Shown piece after piece: positions 34,441 to 42,679 of a stretch of 64,000 nt of DNA. Made by a program: the position numbers and the translations under genes. The notes below the pieces were generated by a model. It did not search any database. It was not told the origin of the DNA and was given only the letters and a program-made list of their open reading frames with translations. Numbering within the stretch: position 1 is the first letter of the stretch; each line of letters starts with the position of its first letter. Origin of the DNA: Candidatus Villigracilis propinquus (GTDB lineage Bacteria; Chloroflexota; Anaerolineae; Anaerolineales; Villigracilaceae); assembly GCA_016714565.1 (NCBI GenBank), contig JADKDM010000034.1, forward strand, positions 27,375-91,374. The letters run 5' to 3'.

Positions 34441-34650
34441 ATGGAGAGTGCGCAGCGTCTGCCGATGATAAAGCAGCCAGGCATTGTTTTTCAGGGACGC
34501 AAGAAAAACTGGATGGCCGATATTATTTCGAGGGGTATAAAGAACATCATTGGATGGAAACCCCATCACAGAACGCCAAACCCGCGCAGCAGATCAATGG
34601 AAGGCCATGCTGGCGAAGAAAAATTCAATTACGACCCCAATGAAAAATAA
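34441..34650 (+). CDS. Possible small or truncated hypothetical protein
   Basis: A 69-residue frame rich in basic residues, beginning MESAQRLPMIKQPGIVFQG and ending FNYDPNEK, with its stop overlapping the ATG (34640) of the next gene by 11 bases, as in coupled operon genes. The frame is open upstream to 34372, where it meets the heptamer array. I recognise no domain. It might be the end of a gene whose start was lost at the poly-G block, or chance. No ribosome-binding site is convincing. Confidence 0.25.
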   Translation: MESAQRLPMIKQPGIVFQGRKKNWMADIISRGIKNIIGWKPHHRTPNPRSRSMEGHAGEEKFNYDPNEK

Positions 34651-36039
34651 TCTCACCGTCGAAGACCATCCCTACGATTCAGGTATCTTTGGCCTCAAGA
34701 ACATCGTCCGCAATGGAAATGGAAAGCCGCTCGACAAAACAAACGGCGTCATCGTCAGCACCATCCGCATGGGATTCGGTCACTACCGCATCGCCATGGC
34801 GGGCGTCTCTGCAGCAAAAGCAATGGGCTTCACTCCATACTGGCTCGACCTGCTCGGCATCCCCGGCATCAGCACGGACGTGATCAACTGGTGCAATACC
34901 AATTACAGCAAATATTCGCGCATCTCACAGCGTTATCCGTGGTTCGATAACTACGTGGGAATCTCACCACGGGCGAACCAACTCTCCCAGGGTTGGATGC
35001 GCTCTTCAATTACATGACCAGCACCTGGCCGTGGCGCTTCCTCAAGACCGAAGTCAAAGATTACAAGATGAGCGAGCTGTTCAATAATCTTTACGGCGCG
35101 CTTCCATCGGATATGCCTACGCTCACCTCCCACATGTGGACAGCGATGGGCGCTGTCGCGGGCGGCATGACCAACGTGGTGGACATGATGTTCGACAACT
35201 GGCCGATGGCTTTCCAACTCACCGAAGGCGCCAAGCACGCGGTTCAATCTCCGTCGGGCTATTACGGCTTCCGTGCCATGCGCGGATTCGATGACAAAGG
35301 CAAAGTCCTCAAGCCCGTTCCGCAGGACGCGCTCTTCTTCACCGGTCATCACGTTGACCATGAACTCGTCGAGAACATCGAAGTCGATTGCGCAGATCGC
35401 ATCACGCGCATGAATGCAAAAGAACCCCGCCGCTTCCTCGTCACCATGGGCGGCGCAGGCGCGCAGCGTGAACTGTTCAAAGCCATCATCGAACACGCTG
35501 TCCCGATGATCGAGAAAGACCAGATCGCGCTCTTCATCAACCTCGGCGATCACAAAGACAATTGGGTTTGGTTGCAGGAACAACTTGCTCACCACAAAGA
35601 CCTGATCAACACGCACTTCACCTGGGAAGACACCAAAGAATTCACAGACAGCATCCGCAAGAAGCCCGCGCACGGTCTGCACATCTTCCTGCACGACAAC
35701 ACCTTCCACGCGGTCTACGCCACCAACTATCTCATGCGCGTCATGGACGTGATGATCACCAAGCCCAGCGAACTCGCTTTCTATCCCGTCCCCAAAATTT
35801 TCAACGCCCGCGTCGGCGGACATGAAATGTGGGGCGCCATCCGCGGCGCAGAGATCGGCGACAGCACCGTCGAAACCCGCACCATCCCGCAAACCCTGCA
35901 AGCCATCGACCTCCTCACCGAAGCCGATGACCTGCTCGCCATGTTCTGCGATTGCATCGTCAAGAACAAAAGCATCGGCATCTACGACGGCGCGTATAAG
36001 AGCGTTGAACTCGCCACGGGCAAAAAATTCAAAAGATAA
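34640..36039 (+). CDS. GT-B-like protein of unknown role (GT28/MurG-like features), one frameshift
   Basis: About 465 residues after joining two frames that break near 34957 (a GGG run). The N-terminal half has a glycine-rich start IVSTIRMGFGHYRIAMAG, comparable in place to the GGGH loop of GT28 enzymes (MurG, MGDG synthase). The C-terminal half has FLVTMGGAGAQRELFKAI and VMITKPSELAFYPVPKI, which resemble the GG-x-G loop and the TKPGG donor loop of that fold. I cannot name a function; the neighbours (oligosaccharide importer, GH1 beta-glucosidase) suggest sugar transfer or phosphorolysis in the cytoplasm. ATG at 34640 is the likely start; ATG at 34607 is also in frame. Confidence 0.65.
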
Positions 36040-36049
36040 AAGAAATCAA

Positions 36050-36094
36050 AGCAGAAGGCGGAAGGCAGAAAGCATCGGCCTTCCGCCTTCTGCT
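36050..36094. repeat. Heptanucleotide hairpin array
   Basis: Bases 36050-36066 and 36078-36094 are perfect 17-base reverse complements. Each arm is made of 7-base units (gcagaag, gcggaag, gcagaaa / gccttcc, gccttct, gctttct). It fills the spacer before the GH1 gene and could act as a processing or attenuation hairpin. Member of the window-wide heptamer family; the same word recurs at 49571-49689. Confidence 0.85.
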
Positions 36095-36116
36095 TTCTGA
36101 AGACTGGAGCATAAAC

Positions 36117-37446
36117 ATGACAAGCTATAAATTCCCTCACAACTTTCTATGGGGAGCAGCCACAGCCGCGTATCAAGTTGAAGGCGCGTGGAATGAAGAT
36201 GGCAAAGGCGAATCGATCTGGGATCGTTTCAGCCACACGCCCAGGGAAAATCCACAACGCGGAAATCGGCGATGTAACCTGCGACCACTATCACCGCTAC
36301 GAAGAAGATTTCGCGCTCATGCGCACGCTTGGCCTCAAAGCCTATCGCTTCTCCACCGCATGGACTCGCGTCCTCCCAACGGGCCGTGGACAAGTCAACA
36401 CCAAAGGCTTGGATTTCTACGACCGCCTCGTGGATTCGATGTGCGCCGCCAACATTGAGCCGCTCCTAACTCTCTATCATTGGGACTTGCCGCAAACTCT
36501 TCAAGACGAAGGCGGCTGGGAAAATCGCAGCACAGTCCATGCCTTTGCTGATTACGCCGCCATCATGGTCAAACGCCTCGGCGACCGCGTCCGTTTTTGG
36601 ACGACCTTCAACGAGCCAAGTGTCGTTGCCTTCATTGGAAATCTCACGGGCGAACATGCGCCCGGCATCAAAGATCAGCGCGTGGCGTATCAAGTGGCGC
36701 ATCATCTGAATGTGGCACATGGACTCGGCGTGCAAGCCATCCGCGGCGCAAATTCAAAAGTGGACGCTGGCATTGTGCTCAACCTGTGGATGTCAGAACC
36801 CGCCTCAGACTCCCCCGAAGATGTTGCCGCTGCGAATAAGTTTTGGGATGTCAACGAGACCTTGTTCCTCGACCCCATCTTCAAAGGATATTATCCGCCT
36901 GCTGTGTATGAAATTGTGGGGGAGGACATGCCGCGCATCCATGACGGCGACCTCGCCTTGATCTCGCAGGAGTTGGACTTCGTCGGCATCAATTACTACT
37001 CACGCAACGTCATCAGCGCGGCGGGGAAAGTTGAAAAGATAGAAGGCTCGGAATACACCGAAATGGGCTGGGAAGTTTGCGCCCCCGCCATGCGGCGCAT
37101 GTTGGTCAAGGTCAATAACGAATACAAACTGCCGCCCATTTACATCACCGAGAACGGCGTCGCCTTCAAAGACGAGATCAGCGCAGACGGAAAGATCCAC
37201 GACCCGCGCCGCATTGACTACCTCAAGCAGCACTTCATCCAAACCCGCCTCGCCATGCAAGACGGCGTGGACATCCGCGGTTACATGGTCTGGTCACTGA
37301 TGGATAATTTCGAATGGGCGCATGGTTTCTCCAAACCCTTCGGCCTCGTCCACACAGATTTTGAGACTCAAAAACGCACCATCAAAGATTCAGGTGAGTG
37401 GTATGCAGAAGTAATAAGAAAGAACGAAGTTATTGAGTCGTTATAG
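36117..37446 (+). CDS. GH1 beta-glucosidase/beta-glycosidase, one frameshift
   Basis: About 443 residues after repair. It begins KFPHNFLWGAATAAYQVEGA, the GH1 N-terminal signature. The frame shifts near 36243 (an extra A explains it) between DRFSHTP and GKIHNAEIGDVTCDHYHR. The acid/base Glu is in FWTTFNEPSVVAF and the nucleophile Glu in PIYITENGVAFKDE; MVWSLMDNFEWAHGFSKPFG is the conserved end. It has no signal peptide and would cleave beta-linked glucosides or galactosides imported by the transporter upstream. A strong terminator follows. The break is most likely a sequencing error because both catalytic parts are intact. Confidence 0.9.
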
Positions 37447-37448
37447 AG

Positions 37449-37490
37449 AAACAGCCTTCAAGCATAAAGTTTGAAGGCTGTTTTCTTTTA
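37449..37490 (+). terminator. Intrinsic terminator after GH1 gene
   Basis: Bases 37449-37461 and 37471-37483 form an exact 13-base stem, loop of nine bases, followed by TCTTTTATT. It starts three bases after the GH1 stop and closes the second sugar operon. The mirrored A-rich left side could also help end the convergent peptidase transcript. Confidence 0.9.
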
Positions 37491-37503
37491 TTGAGCTTTA
37501 TCG

Positions 37504-38622
37504 CTATGCAGTGATGAGGCCAAATGCAGAGAGGATGCCTGCTGTTGCCTGCCTGCAATCGGACAGGGCTTTTTCGCGCCACTGTGGGTCGGCGGGGAAA
37601 TATAGTTCATTGAATTCATGTCGAATGGCTTGCTCGGAGGTTTCGTTCACGGCGCCATGCCAGTTCAGCTGGTTTTCAAAAATCATGGCTCGCAGGCTGC
37701 GAATGCGTGCAAGCAGGGAATCGCCGACGGTGCCAAATTCAAACCCGCAGACGAAGATCTTCTTGAGCGGGAACTCTTCGTTGCGGAGGAGATAATAATA
37801 TTCTCCCATGTCTCCGCTGATGGCATAAAACTCTTCGGGGTTGATCTTTTGCACGAGGGGATACTTGAACTTCTCCGCGGCTTCTTTGGACGAGATGGGA
37901 TCTGCTGGCGGGATGATGATGCTCATCTGGTCACGCGGCCCATAGCCTGTGTGAATATCCATCTGGATGACGGTGTCGTACTCTTCCAATGCTTTGCGAT
38001 ACAGGCCCATCAGAACTTGAGTGCTTTCCTCGTGCTGAGTCCCTCCATAATAAAATCCTTTTGGAGTTTGATGCTGACCGAGCAATGCGGCAGTGGAAAC
38101 GCGCGAAATCCCTGCGGTTAGCATGGCGCGAATGACCCTGCCCCAGAACGAAAGGCTTTCCATAAAAAATGAACGCACAGGGCGTTGCGGGGTGAAGAGG
38201 TATTTGAGAATTTTAAAATCAGGGTTGATCTCGGTGTTGAATTTTCCGTAAACGAAGTTGCGATTTAGATCCACGCTGTTCTCGTTGACTTTGCGGTTGT
38301 TCTTCATGCCCCAGGGATTAATGGCGTGAACGAGAAGCAAGCCCGTGTTTTCGGGGTTGAGGCGCGGCGCGAATTCGTCCATGAAGATTTTCAGCATGGC
38401 CGAACCGACATACCCTTCGATGCCATGTTCGGCGGTGGTGATGATGACGAGATTCTCTTTCTTGCGCGGCACTGCCCGGGCGTAGTCAATGCTGAGGGAG
38501 GGATCGGTTTTTAGCGGATAGGTTTCCAGATGAGATTCTGCCCATTGGGGGCGCAGCAGTTCAAAGTCACGAATGAAGCGTGCTCGGGAGTCTTCGTAAG
38601 ATGAGGGGAAGGTGATATCCAT
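37504..38622 (-). CDS. M14-like metallopeptidase (DUF2817 family)
   Basis: A 372-residue protein. TTAEHGIEGYVGSAM supplies the His and Glu of the carboxypeptidase zinc site, VHAINPWGMKNNRKVNENSVDLNRNF is the family signature (Asn-Arg substrate pair; core NPWGMKNNRKVNE), and QMDIHTGYGPRD provides the third zinc ligand. A C-terminal Glu in FEFGTVGDS is the likely catalytic base. No signal peptide is seen, so it acts inside the cell, perhaps on small peptides or amide conjugates. It is 45 bases from the YfcC carrier gene upstream on the same strand, so it may hydrolyse what that carrier imports. Confidence 0.82.
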   Translation of the reverse strand: MDITFPSSYEDSRARFIRDFELLRPQWAESHLETYPLKTDPSLSIDYARAVPRKKENLVIITTAEHGIEGYVGSAMLKIFMDEFAPRLNPENTGLLLVHAINPWGMKNNRKVNENSVDLNRNFVYGKFNTEINPDFKILKYLFTPQRPVRSFFMESLSFWGRVIRAMLTAGISRVSTAALLGQHQTPKGFYYGGTQHEESTQVLMGLYRKALEEYDTVIQMDIHTGYGPRDQMSIIIPPADPISSKEAAEKFKYPLVQKINPEEFYAISGDMGEYYYLLRNEEFPLKKIFVCGFEFGTVGDSLLARIRSLRAMIFENQLNWHGAVNETSEQAIRHEFNELYFPADPQWREKALSDCRQATAGILSAFGLITA

Positions 38623-38667
38623 AAGGATGGGAATGTTTTAGCGGTGAAATTCAAAAAGAGGAAAGAA

Positions 38668-40116
38668 TCAGAATGGGCCGAAGTTGATGGCAACCGCGAT
38701 GCCGAGAAAAGCCACGGTGGCAAGGATGACCCACAGCCAGAGTTTGGCTGTCCAGCGAAGCCATTTGGGATAGCTGACGACGGTGAGGCCGAGGCTGATG
38801 AGCAGGACGGGGTTGGTGGGGTAGGCGAGGTTGGAGAAGCCGTCGCCGAAGATGTAGGCGAGGACGGCGGTCTGGCGCGTGACGCCGATCAGGTCGGCGA
38901 GGGGCAGCACGATGGGCATCATCAGGAAGGCTTTGGCGGAACCTGATGCGATGAAGAATTCAATGCCAAGCGCGAGCGCATAAACAACGATGGCGGCGGG
39001 GAATGCGCCAAGTTTTTGGAAGGGGTCTGCGGCTGCGTGAAGGATGGTGTCGGTGACGCCGCCGCTGTCAATGATGAAGCGGATGCTGGCGGCCATGAGG
39101 ATGAGCGGGACGGAGGGAGCGAGTCCGCCCCAGCCTTCGACCAATCCCTGCCAGACGGTTTTTCCGCCTGCGCCTGAAAGGAAGCCCGCGCCCAACCCGC
39201 CGATGAGGAAGAGGATGCCAACGATGGGCAGGGAGTAATCTGAAATGGCGGGCACGAATGGCCCCATGAGCATGACGGCAAAGATGAAGATGAGGAAGTA
39301 TCCAAAGAAAGCCAGCGCGCGATTTTGTTTTGGGTCTTCGGCAATGAGTGAAGCATCTACGCCTTTATATTTTTCACGCTCGGCATTGTCTTCACCGTGG
39401 ACGAGAGACGCTTTGGGGTCTTTGTCTATTTTGCGGGCGTAGGCGGAGAGGAAGGAGGCGAAGATCAGGTAAATAACAAGGAAGATGATGATGCGAAACC
39501 ATGCGCCTGAGAAAAGCGGCAGCCCCGCGAGTTGCTGCGCCACACCGAGTGTGTATGGATTCGAAATGGCTGCTGAGAATCCCATGTTGGTGGCGAGGAT
39601 GGACATGCCCAGCCCGACCAGCGCATCCCAACCGAGGGAGTAGGAGAGCGCGATCATCACCGGCACAAGCAGGACGACTTCTTCAAAGGTGCCGAGGGTC
39701 GCGCCGAGGAACATGAAGGCGAGGGAGACCATCCACAGGAGCGTGTATTTTCGTCCGCTGAAACGGCGCACGATGTTGCCGATGAAGGCGCGCAGTGTGC
39801 CGGTCTTGTCCATCACGGCGAAGGCGCCGCCTGCAAAGAACAACACCACGATGATGACGATGACGGTCAATCCGCTGGAACTGCCAAGGACTTCAAACGG
39901 TGCAATGAACCAGCGCCAGATGGGGTAGTCGGGACGGTCAATGAGTTGGTAGGAGGTGGGGTCTATCGTTTCGCGTCCGTCCACTTCGATGCGGGTATAG
40001 CTTCCGGCGGGGATCACAAGGGTGAGAATTCCCGCGACCATCATCAGGACAAATAAAATAACGAGCGACTGAATGAACGCTCGTTTGCCGATCTGTGCGC
40101 CTGCTTTTTGTTCCAT
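38668..40116 (-). CDS. YfcC family membrane carrier
   Basis: A 482-residue integral membrane protein with about 12 hydrophobic segments. The N-terminal TM leads into LTLVIPAGSYTRIEVDGRE, and later GATLGTFEEVVLLVPVMIAL, ATNMGFSAAISNPYTLGVAQ and FIIDSGGVTDTILH are the conserved half-helix regions of the YfcC/DcuC (ion transporter superfamily) group. These are thought to move dicarboxylates, amino acids or peptides, but few have been tested. AAGGAGCCTCTC precedes the ATG. It probably forms a unit with the downstream peptidase. The substrate cannot be read from sequence. Confidence 0.85.
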   Translation of the reverse strand: MEQKAGAQIGKRAFIQSLVILFVLMMVAGILTLVIPAGSYTRIEVDGRETIDPTSYQLIDRPDYPIWRWFIAPFEVLGSSSGLTVIVIIVVLFFAGGAFAVMDKTGTLRAFIGNIVRRFSGRKYTLLWMVSLAFMFLGATLGTFEEVVLLVPVMIALSYSLGWDALVGLGMSILATNMGFSAAISNPYTLGVAQQLAGLPLFSGAWFRIIIFLVIYLIFASFLSAYARKIDKDPKASLVHGEDNAEREKYKGVDASLIAEDPKQNRALAFFGYFLIFIFAVMLMGPFVPAISDYSLPIVGILFLIGGLGAGFLSGAGGKTVWQGLVEGWGGLAPSVPLILMAASIRFIIDSGGVTDTILHAAADPFQKLGAFPAAIVVYALALGIEFFIASGSAKAFLMMPIVLPLADLIGVTRQTAVLAYIFGDGFSNLAYPTNPVLLISLGLTVVSYPKWLRWTAKLWLWVILATVAFLGIAVAINFGPF

Positions 40117-40206
40117 GAGAGGCTCCTTGGTGAGATGTTTTGTCAGACTTTACCACAAATTCAACAAAGAGATTGTTAACTTTTTGCCCCCTGCGTTTTT
40201 GAAGTT

Positions 40207-41271
40207 TTAGCAAATCCGCGGCAGCATTTCACCAGCCAGCATATCCACGATGCGGGTGCTGCCCAGCGCGGTCTTGAGCAAAACACGTCCGCGCGGCTCG
40301 GCGGTGACTTCACCAATGATGACCGCGCCTTCGCCGTATTTTGTGGCACGCATGGCAGCCAGAACTTTTTCCGCATCTTCGCGCGCGACCATCGTCACGA
40401 GCTTGCCTTCGTTGGCAACATATAACGGGTCGAATCCAAGCATCTCGCAAGCCGCAGCAACTTCCGGGTGGACGGGAAGCGTCTCTTCGTTCAGCAAAAT
40501 GCCCACGTTGGATTGATTCGCAATTTCGTTGAGCGTGGTCGCCAATCCGCCGCGTGTGGGATCGCGCAGCACATGCACGTTGCTGCTTGCATTCATCATC
40601 GCATCGATCAAATGATTGAGCGGAGCGACGTCACTTTGCAGGCTGGATTGAAATCCCAACTCGCCGCGCGCGGCCAAGACCGCAATGCCGTGATCGCCGA
40701 TCGAACCGGACAGGATAACTGCATCGCCCACTTTGGCATTCGCCCCGCTGATGGAGACTCCCTCGCGCACCACGCCGACACCCGCCGTGGTGATGTAAAG
40801 CCCGTCCGCTTTGCCTCTTTGCACAACCTTCGTATCGCCCGCCACGATCTGCACGCCCGCTTCATCGGCGGCAGCTTTCATCGAAGCCACCACCTGCTTG
40901 AGCGTTTCCATCGGCAGACCTTCTTCGAGGATAAATCCCGCAGTCAAATACAGCGGCTTCGCGCCAAGCATCGCCACGTCGTTGACCGTGCCGCAGACTG
41001 CCAGCTTGCCAATATCTCCGCCGGGGAAGAACAGCGGAAAGACCACATGCGCATCCGTGCTGATGGCGAGGTTTGAATGCAAATTTGACTCAACCCGCGC
41101 CGCATCATCGCCCGCACGCAAAGCGGGATTATCAAACGCAGACATGAACGCCTTTTGGATCAACTGATGACTCATCCGTCCGCCCGCGCCATGTCCCATC
41201 ACGATCTGCTCGTTATGAGTCAACGGCGGAGCACAAACCGCGCCTTCGATGTTGATTGTTTCGTCAGTCAT
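40207..41271 (-). CDS. hypE: Hydrogenase maturation protein HypE
   Basis: A 354-residue PurM/AIR synthetase-like ATPase. MGHGAGGRMSHQLI is the N-terminal ATP-binding lid, DDAARVESNLHSNLAISTDAHVV the metal/ATP region, and the C-terminal end is PRIC, the Cys that receives the carbamoyl group from HypF and is dehydrated to the cyano ligand of the NiFe site. All expected parts are present. It is the last of six hyp genes in the order A-B-F-C-D-E. A heptamer hairpin lies between it and hypD. Confidence 0.95.
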   Translation of the reverse strand: MTDETINIEGAVCAPPLTHNEQIVMGHGAGGRMSHQLIQKAFMSAFDNPALRAGDDAARVESNLHSNLAISTDAHVVFPLFFPGGDIGKLAVCGTVNDVAMLGAKPLYLTAGFILEEGLPMETLKQVVASMKAAADEAGVQIVAGDTKVVQRGKADGLYITTAGVGVVREGVSISGANAKVGDAVILSGSIGDHGIAVLAARGELGFQSSLQSDVAPLNHLIDAMMNASSNVHVLRDPTRGGLATTLNEIANQSNVGILLNEETLPVHPEVAAACEMLGFDPLYVANEGKLVTMVAREDAEKVLAAMRATKYGEGAVIIGEVTAEPRGRVLLKTALGSTRIVDMLAGEMLPRIC

Positions 41272-41284
41272 AAAACCTCATTCA

Positions 41285-41332
41285 TGGAAAGTAGAAAGTA
41301 GCGAGTGGATATTTTTCACTTTCTACTTTCCA
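41285..41332. repeat. Heptanucleotide hairpin array in hypD-hypE spacer
   Basis: The left side reads tggaaag-tagaaag-tagcgag in sevens and the right side cactttc-tactttc-ca, reverse complements of one another around an AT-rich loop. It occupies nearly all of the 69-base spacer between hypD and hypE and would be transcribed within the hyp operon. Same architecture as the other heptamer arrays, different word. Confidence 0.75.
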
Positions 41333-41340
41333 TTCCCTAT

Positions 41341-42424
41341 TTATCTACCATATTTGTAATACGCCGCGCACGCCCCCTCAGACGAGACCATCGTCGCGCC
41401 GAGCGGATTTTCTGTTGTGCATTCCTTGCCAAACGCGGGACAATCATGCGGCTTCTTCAATCCCTGCAAGATTTGACCCGCAATGCACAGCGAAGATTCC
41501 TTCGTGTGGATGTCTCCCACGTTGAATCGTTTCTCGGCATTGAACTCATCGAACTCAGGCCGCAGGCACCAGCCGCTCATGGGAATTTCGCCAATGCCGC
41601 GCCACGTTCGGTCACATTCCATGAACACTTTGTGGATGGCATCCTGCGCGGGCTTCAGCCCTTCAAAAGTCACAGCACGGGAATACGCATTTCCAATTTC
41701 AACTTTGCCTGCTTCAAGCAATTGGACAGTTGTCAAAATTCCCTGCACGATGTCGAGCGGCTCAAAGCCTGTCACCACCATCGGGATTTGGAACTCTTCC
41801 AACAGCGGCGGATATTCGTGATATCCCATCACCGCGTTGACATGCCCCGCCAGCAAAAATCCCTGCACGCGGTTATGCGGCGAACTCAAGATCGCTTTCA
41901 TGGCAGGCGGCACGCGCACATGCGAAACCAGCACGGAATAATTTTTCAACCCGAGTCGCTGCGCCTGAATCACGCTCATCACATTCGGTGGGGCGGTGGT
42001 TTCAAAACCGATCGCAAAAAAGACAACCTGCTTGTCTGGGTTTTTCTCAGCCAGTGCCACAGCATCCAACGGAGAATAGACCACGCGCACATCCCCGCCC
42101 TGCGCCTTTCACAGAAAACAGGTCACGCCCCGAACCGGGCACGCGCAGCATATCGCCATACGAGCAGAAGATCACATTCGGCTGTGATGCAATCGCCAGC
42201 GCCTTGTCGATCAACTCCAACGGAGTCACACACACAGGGCAGCCCGGCCCATGCACCAATTCAATTTCAGGCGGCAGCAACTGGTCAATGCCATGACGCA
42301 CGATCGCATGAGTCTGTCCGCCGCAAATTTCCATCAACGTCCACGGGCGCGTTACGGTGCGGCGAATTTCTTCGATCACATTTTTCACCAGCGCCGCGTC
42401 GCGGTATTCGGTCACGTACTTCAT
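41341..42424 (-). CDS. hypD: Hydrogenase maturation protein HypD, one frameshift
   Basis: The first part carries MEICGGQTHAIVRHGID and HGPGCPVCVTP, the HypD cysteines that hold the Fe(CN)2CO unit on the HypCD scaffold. The frame breaks near 42097 on the plus strand: removing one base makes SVKGAGGDVRVVYSPLDA continuous. The second part has FFAIGFETTAPP and the C-terminal cysteines (GRILQ-like CIAGQILQGLKKPHDCPAFG, CTTENPLGATMVSSEG) for the 4Fe-4S cluster. Repaired length of about 361 residues is normal. The start shares one base with the hypC stop. Confidence 0.92.
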
Positions 42425-42678
42425 TAGGTTGTCTCGGGGCCCAACTCTTCTTCAATTGCCCCGATCTGCCGCAGCAGTTCAAGCGTTTCCATCGCTTCGG
42501 ATTCGCTCAACAGGCTGATCGCAAATCCCACATGGATGATGCAATATTCGCCAATCTGCGCCTCGGGTACATAGTCCAGACAGGCCTCGCGGGAAATTCC
42601 GCCGATGTCCACCCTCGCCATTTGCAGCCCGTTCTTTTCAAACCGCTCAACGATCTTTCCGGGTATTCCTAAGCACAT
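42424..42678 (-). CDS. hypC: Hydrogenase assembly chaperone HypC
   Basis: An 84-residue protein beginning MCLGIPGKIV; Cys2 is the residue that binds the iron unit and the large-subunit precursor after Met removal. An OB-fold with VDIGGISREACLDYVPEAQIGEYCIIHVGFAI (core GEYCIIHVGFAI) follows, ending in the Glu-rich helix usual for HypC. It lies two bases after hypF and one base overlaps hypD, so HypC and HypD are made together. Confidence 0.95.
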   Translation of the reverse strand: MCLGIPGKIVERFEKNGLQMARVDIGGISREACLDYVPEAQIGEYCIIHVGFAISLLSESEAMETLELLRQIGAIEEELGPETT

Positions 42679-42679
42679 T

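Larger units (their letters stand above)
34172..34640 (+). other. Gene-poor 469-base stretch between permease and GT-B-like gene
   Basis: This stretch holds a GC-rich block ending in a 27-base G run (34215-34323), a heptanucleotide array (34331-34372) and a weakly supported small frame (34441-34650). Otherwise I see no clear gene, terminator or promoter. Between 34380 and 34640 all three forward frames stay open for long stretches, which could mean a coding remnant broken by indels. Confidence 0.5.

Noticed and set aside
41305..42672. 455-residue plus-strand frame opposite hypD and hypC
   Set aside because: Fully covered by recognised hyp genes on the other strand; the translation has no recognisable motif.
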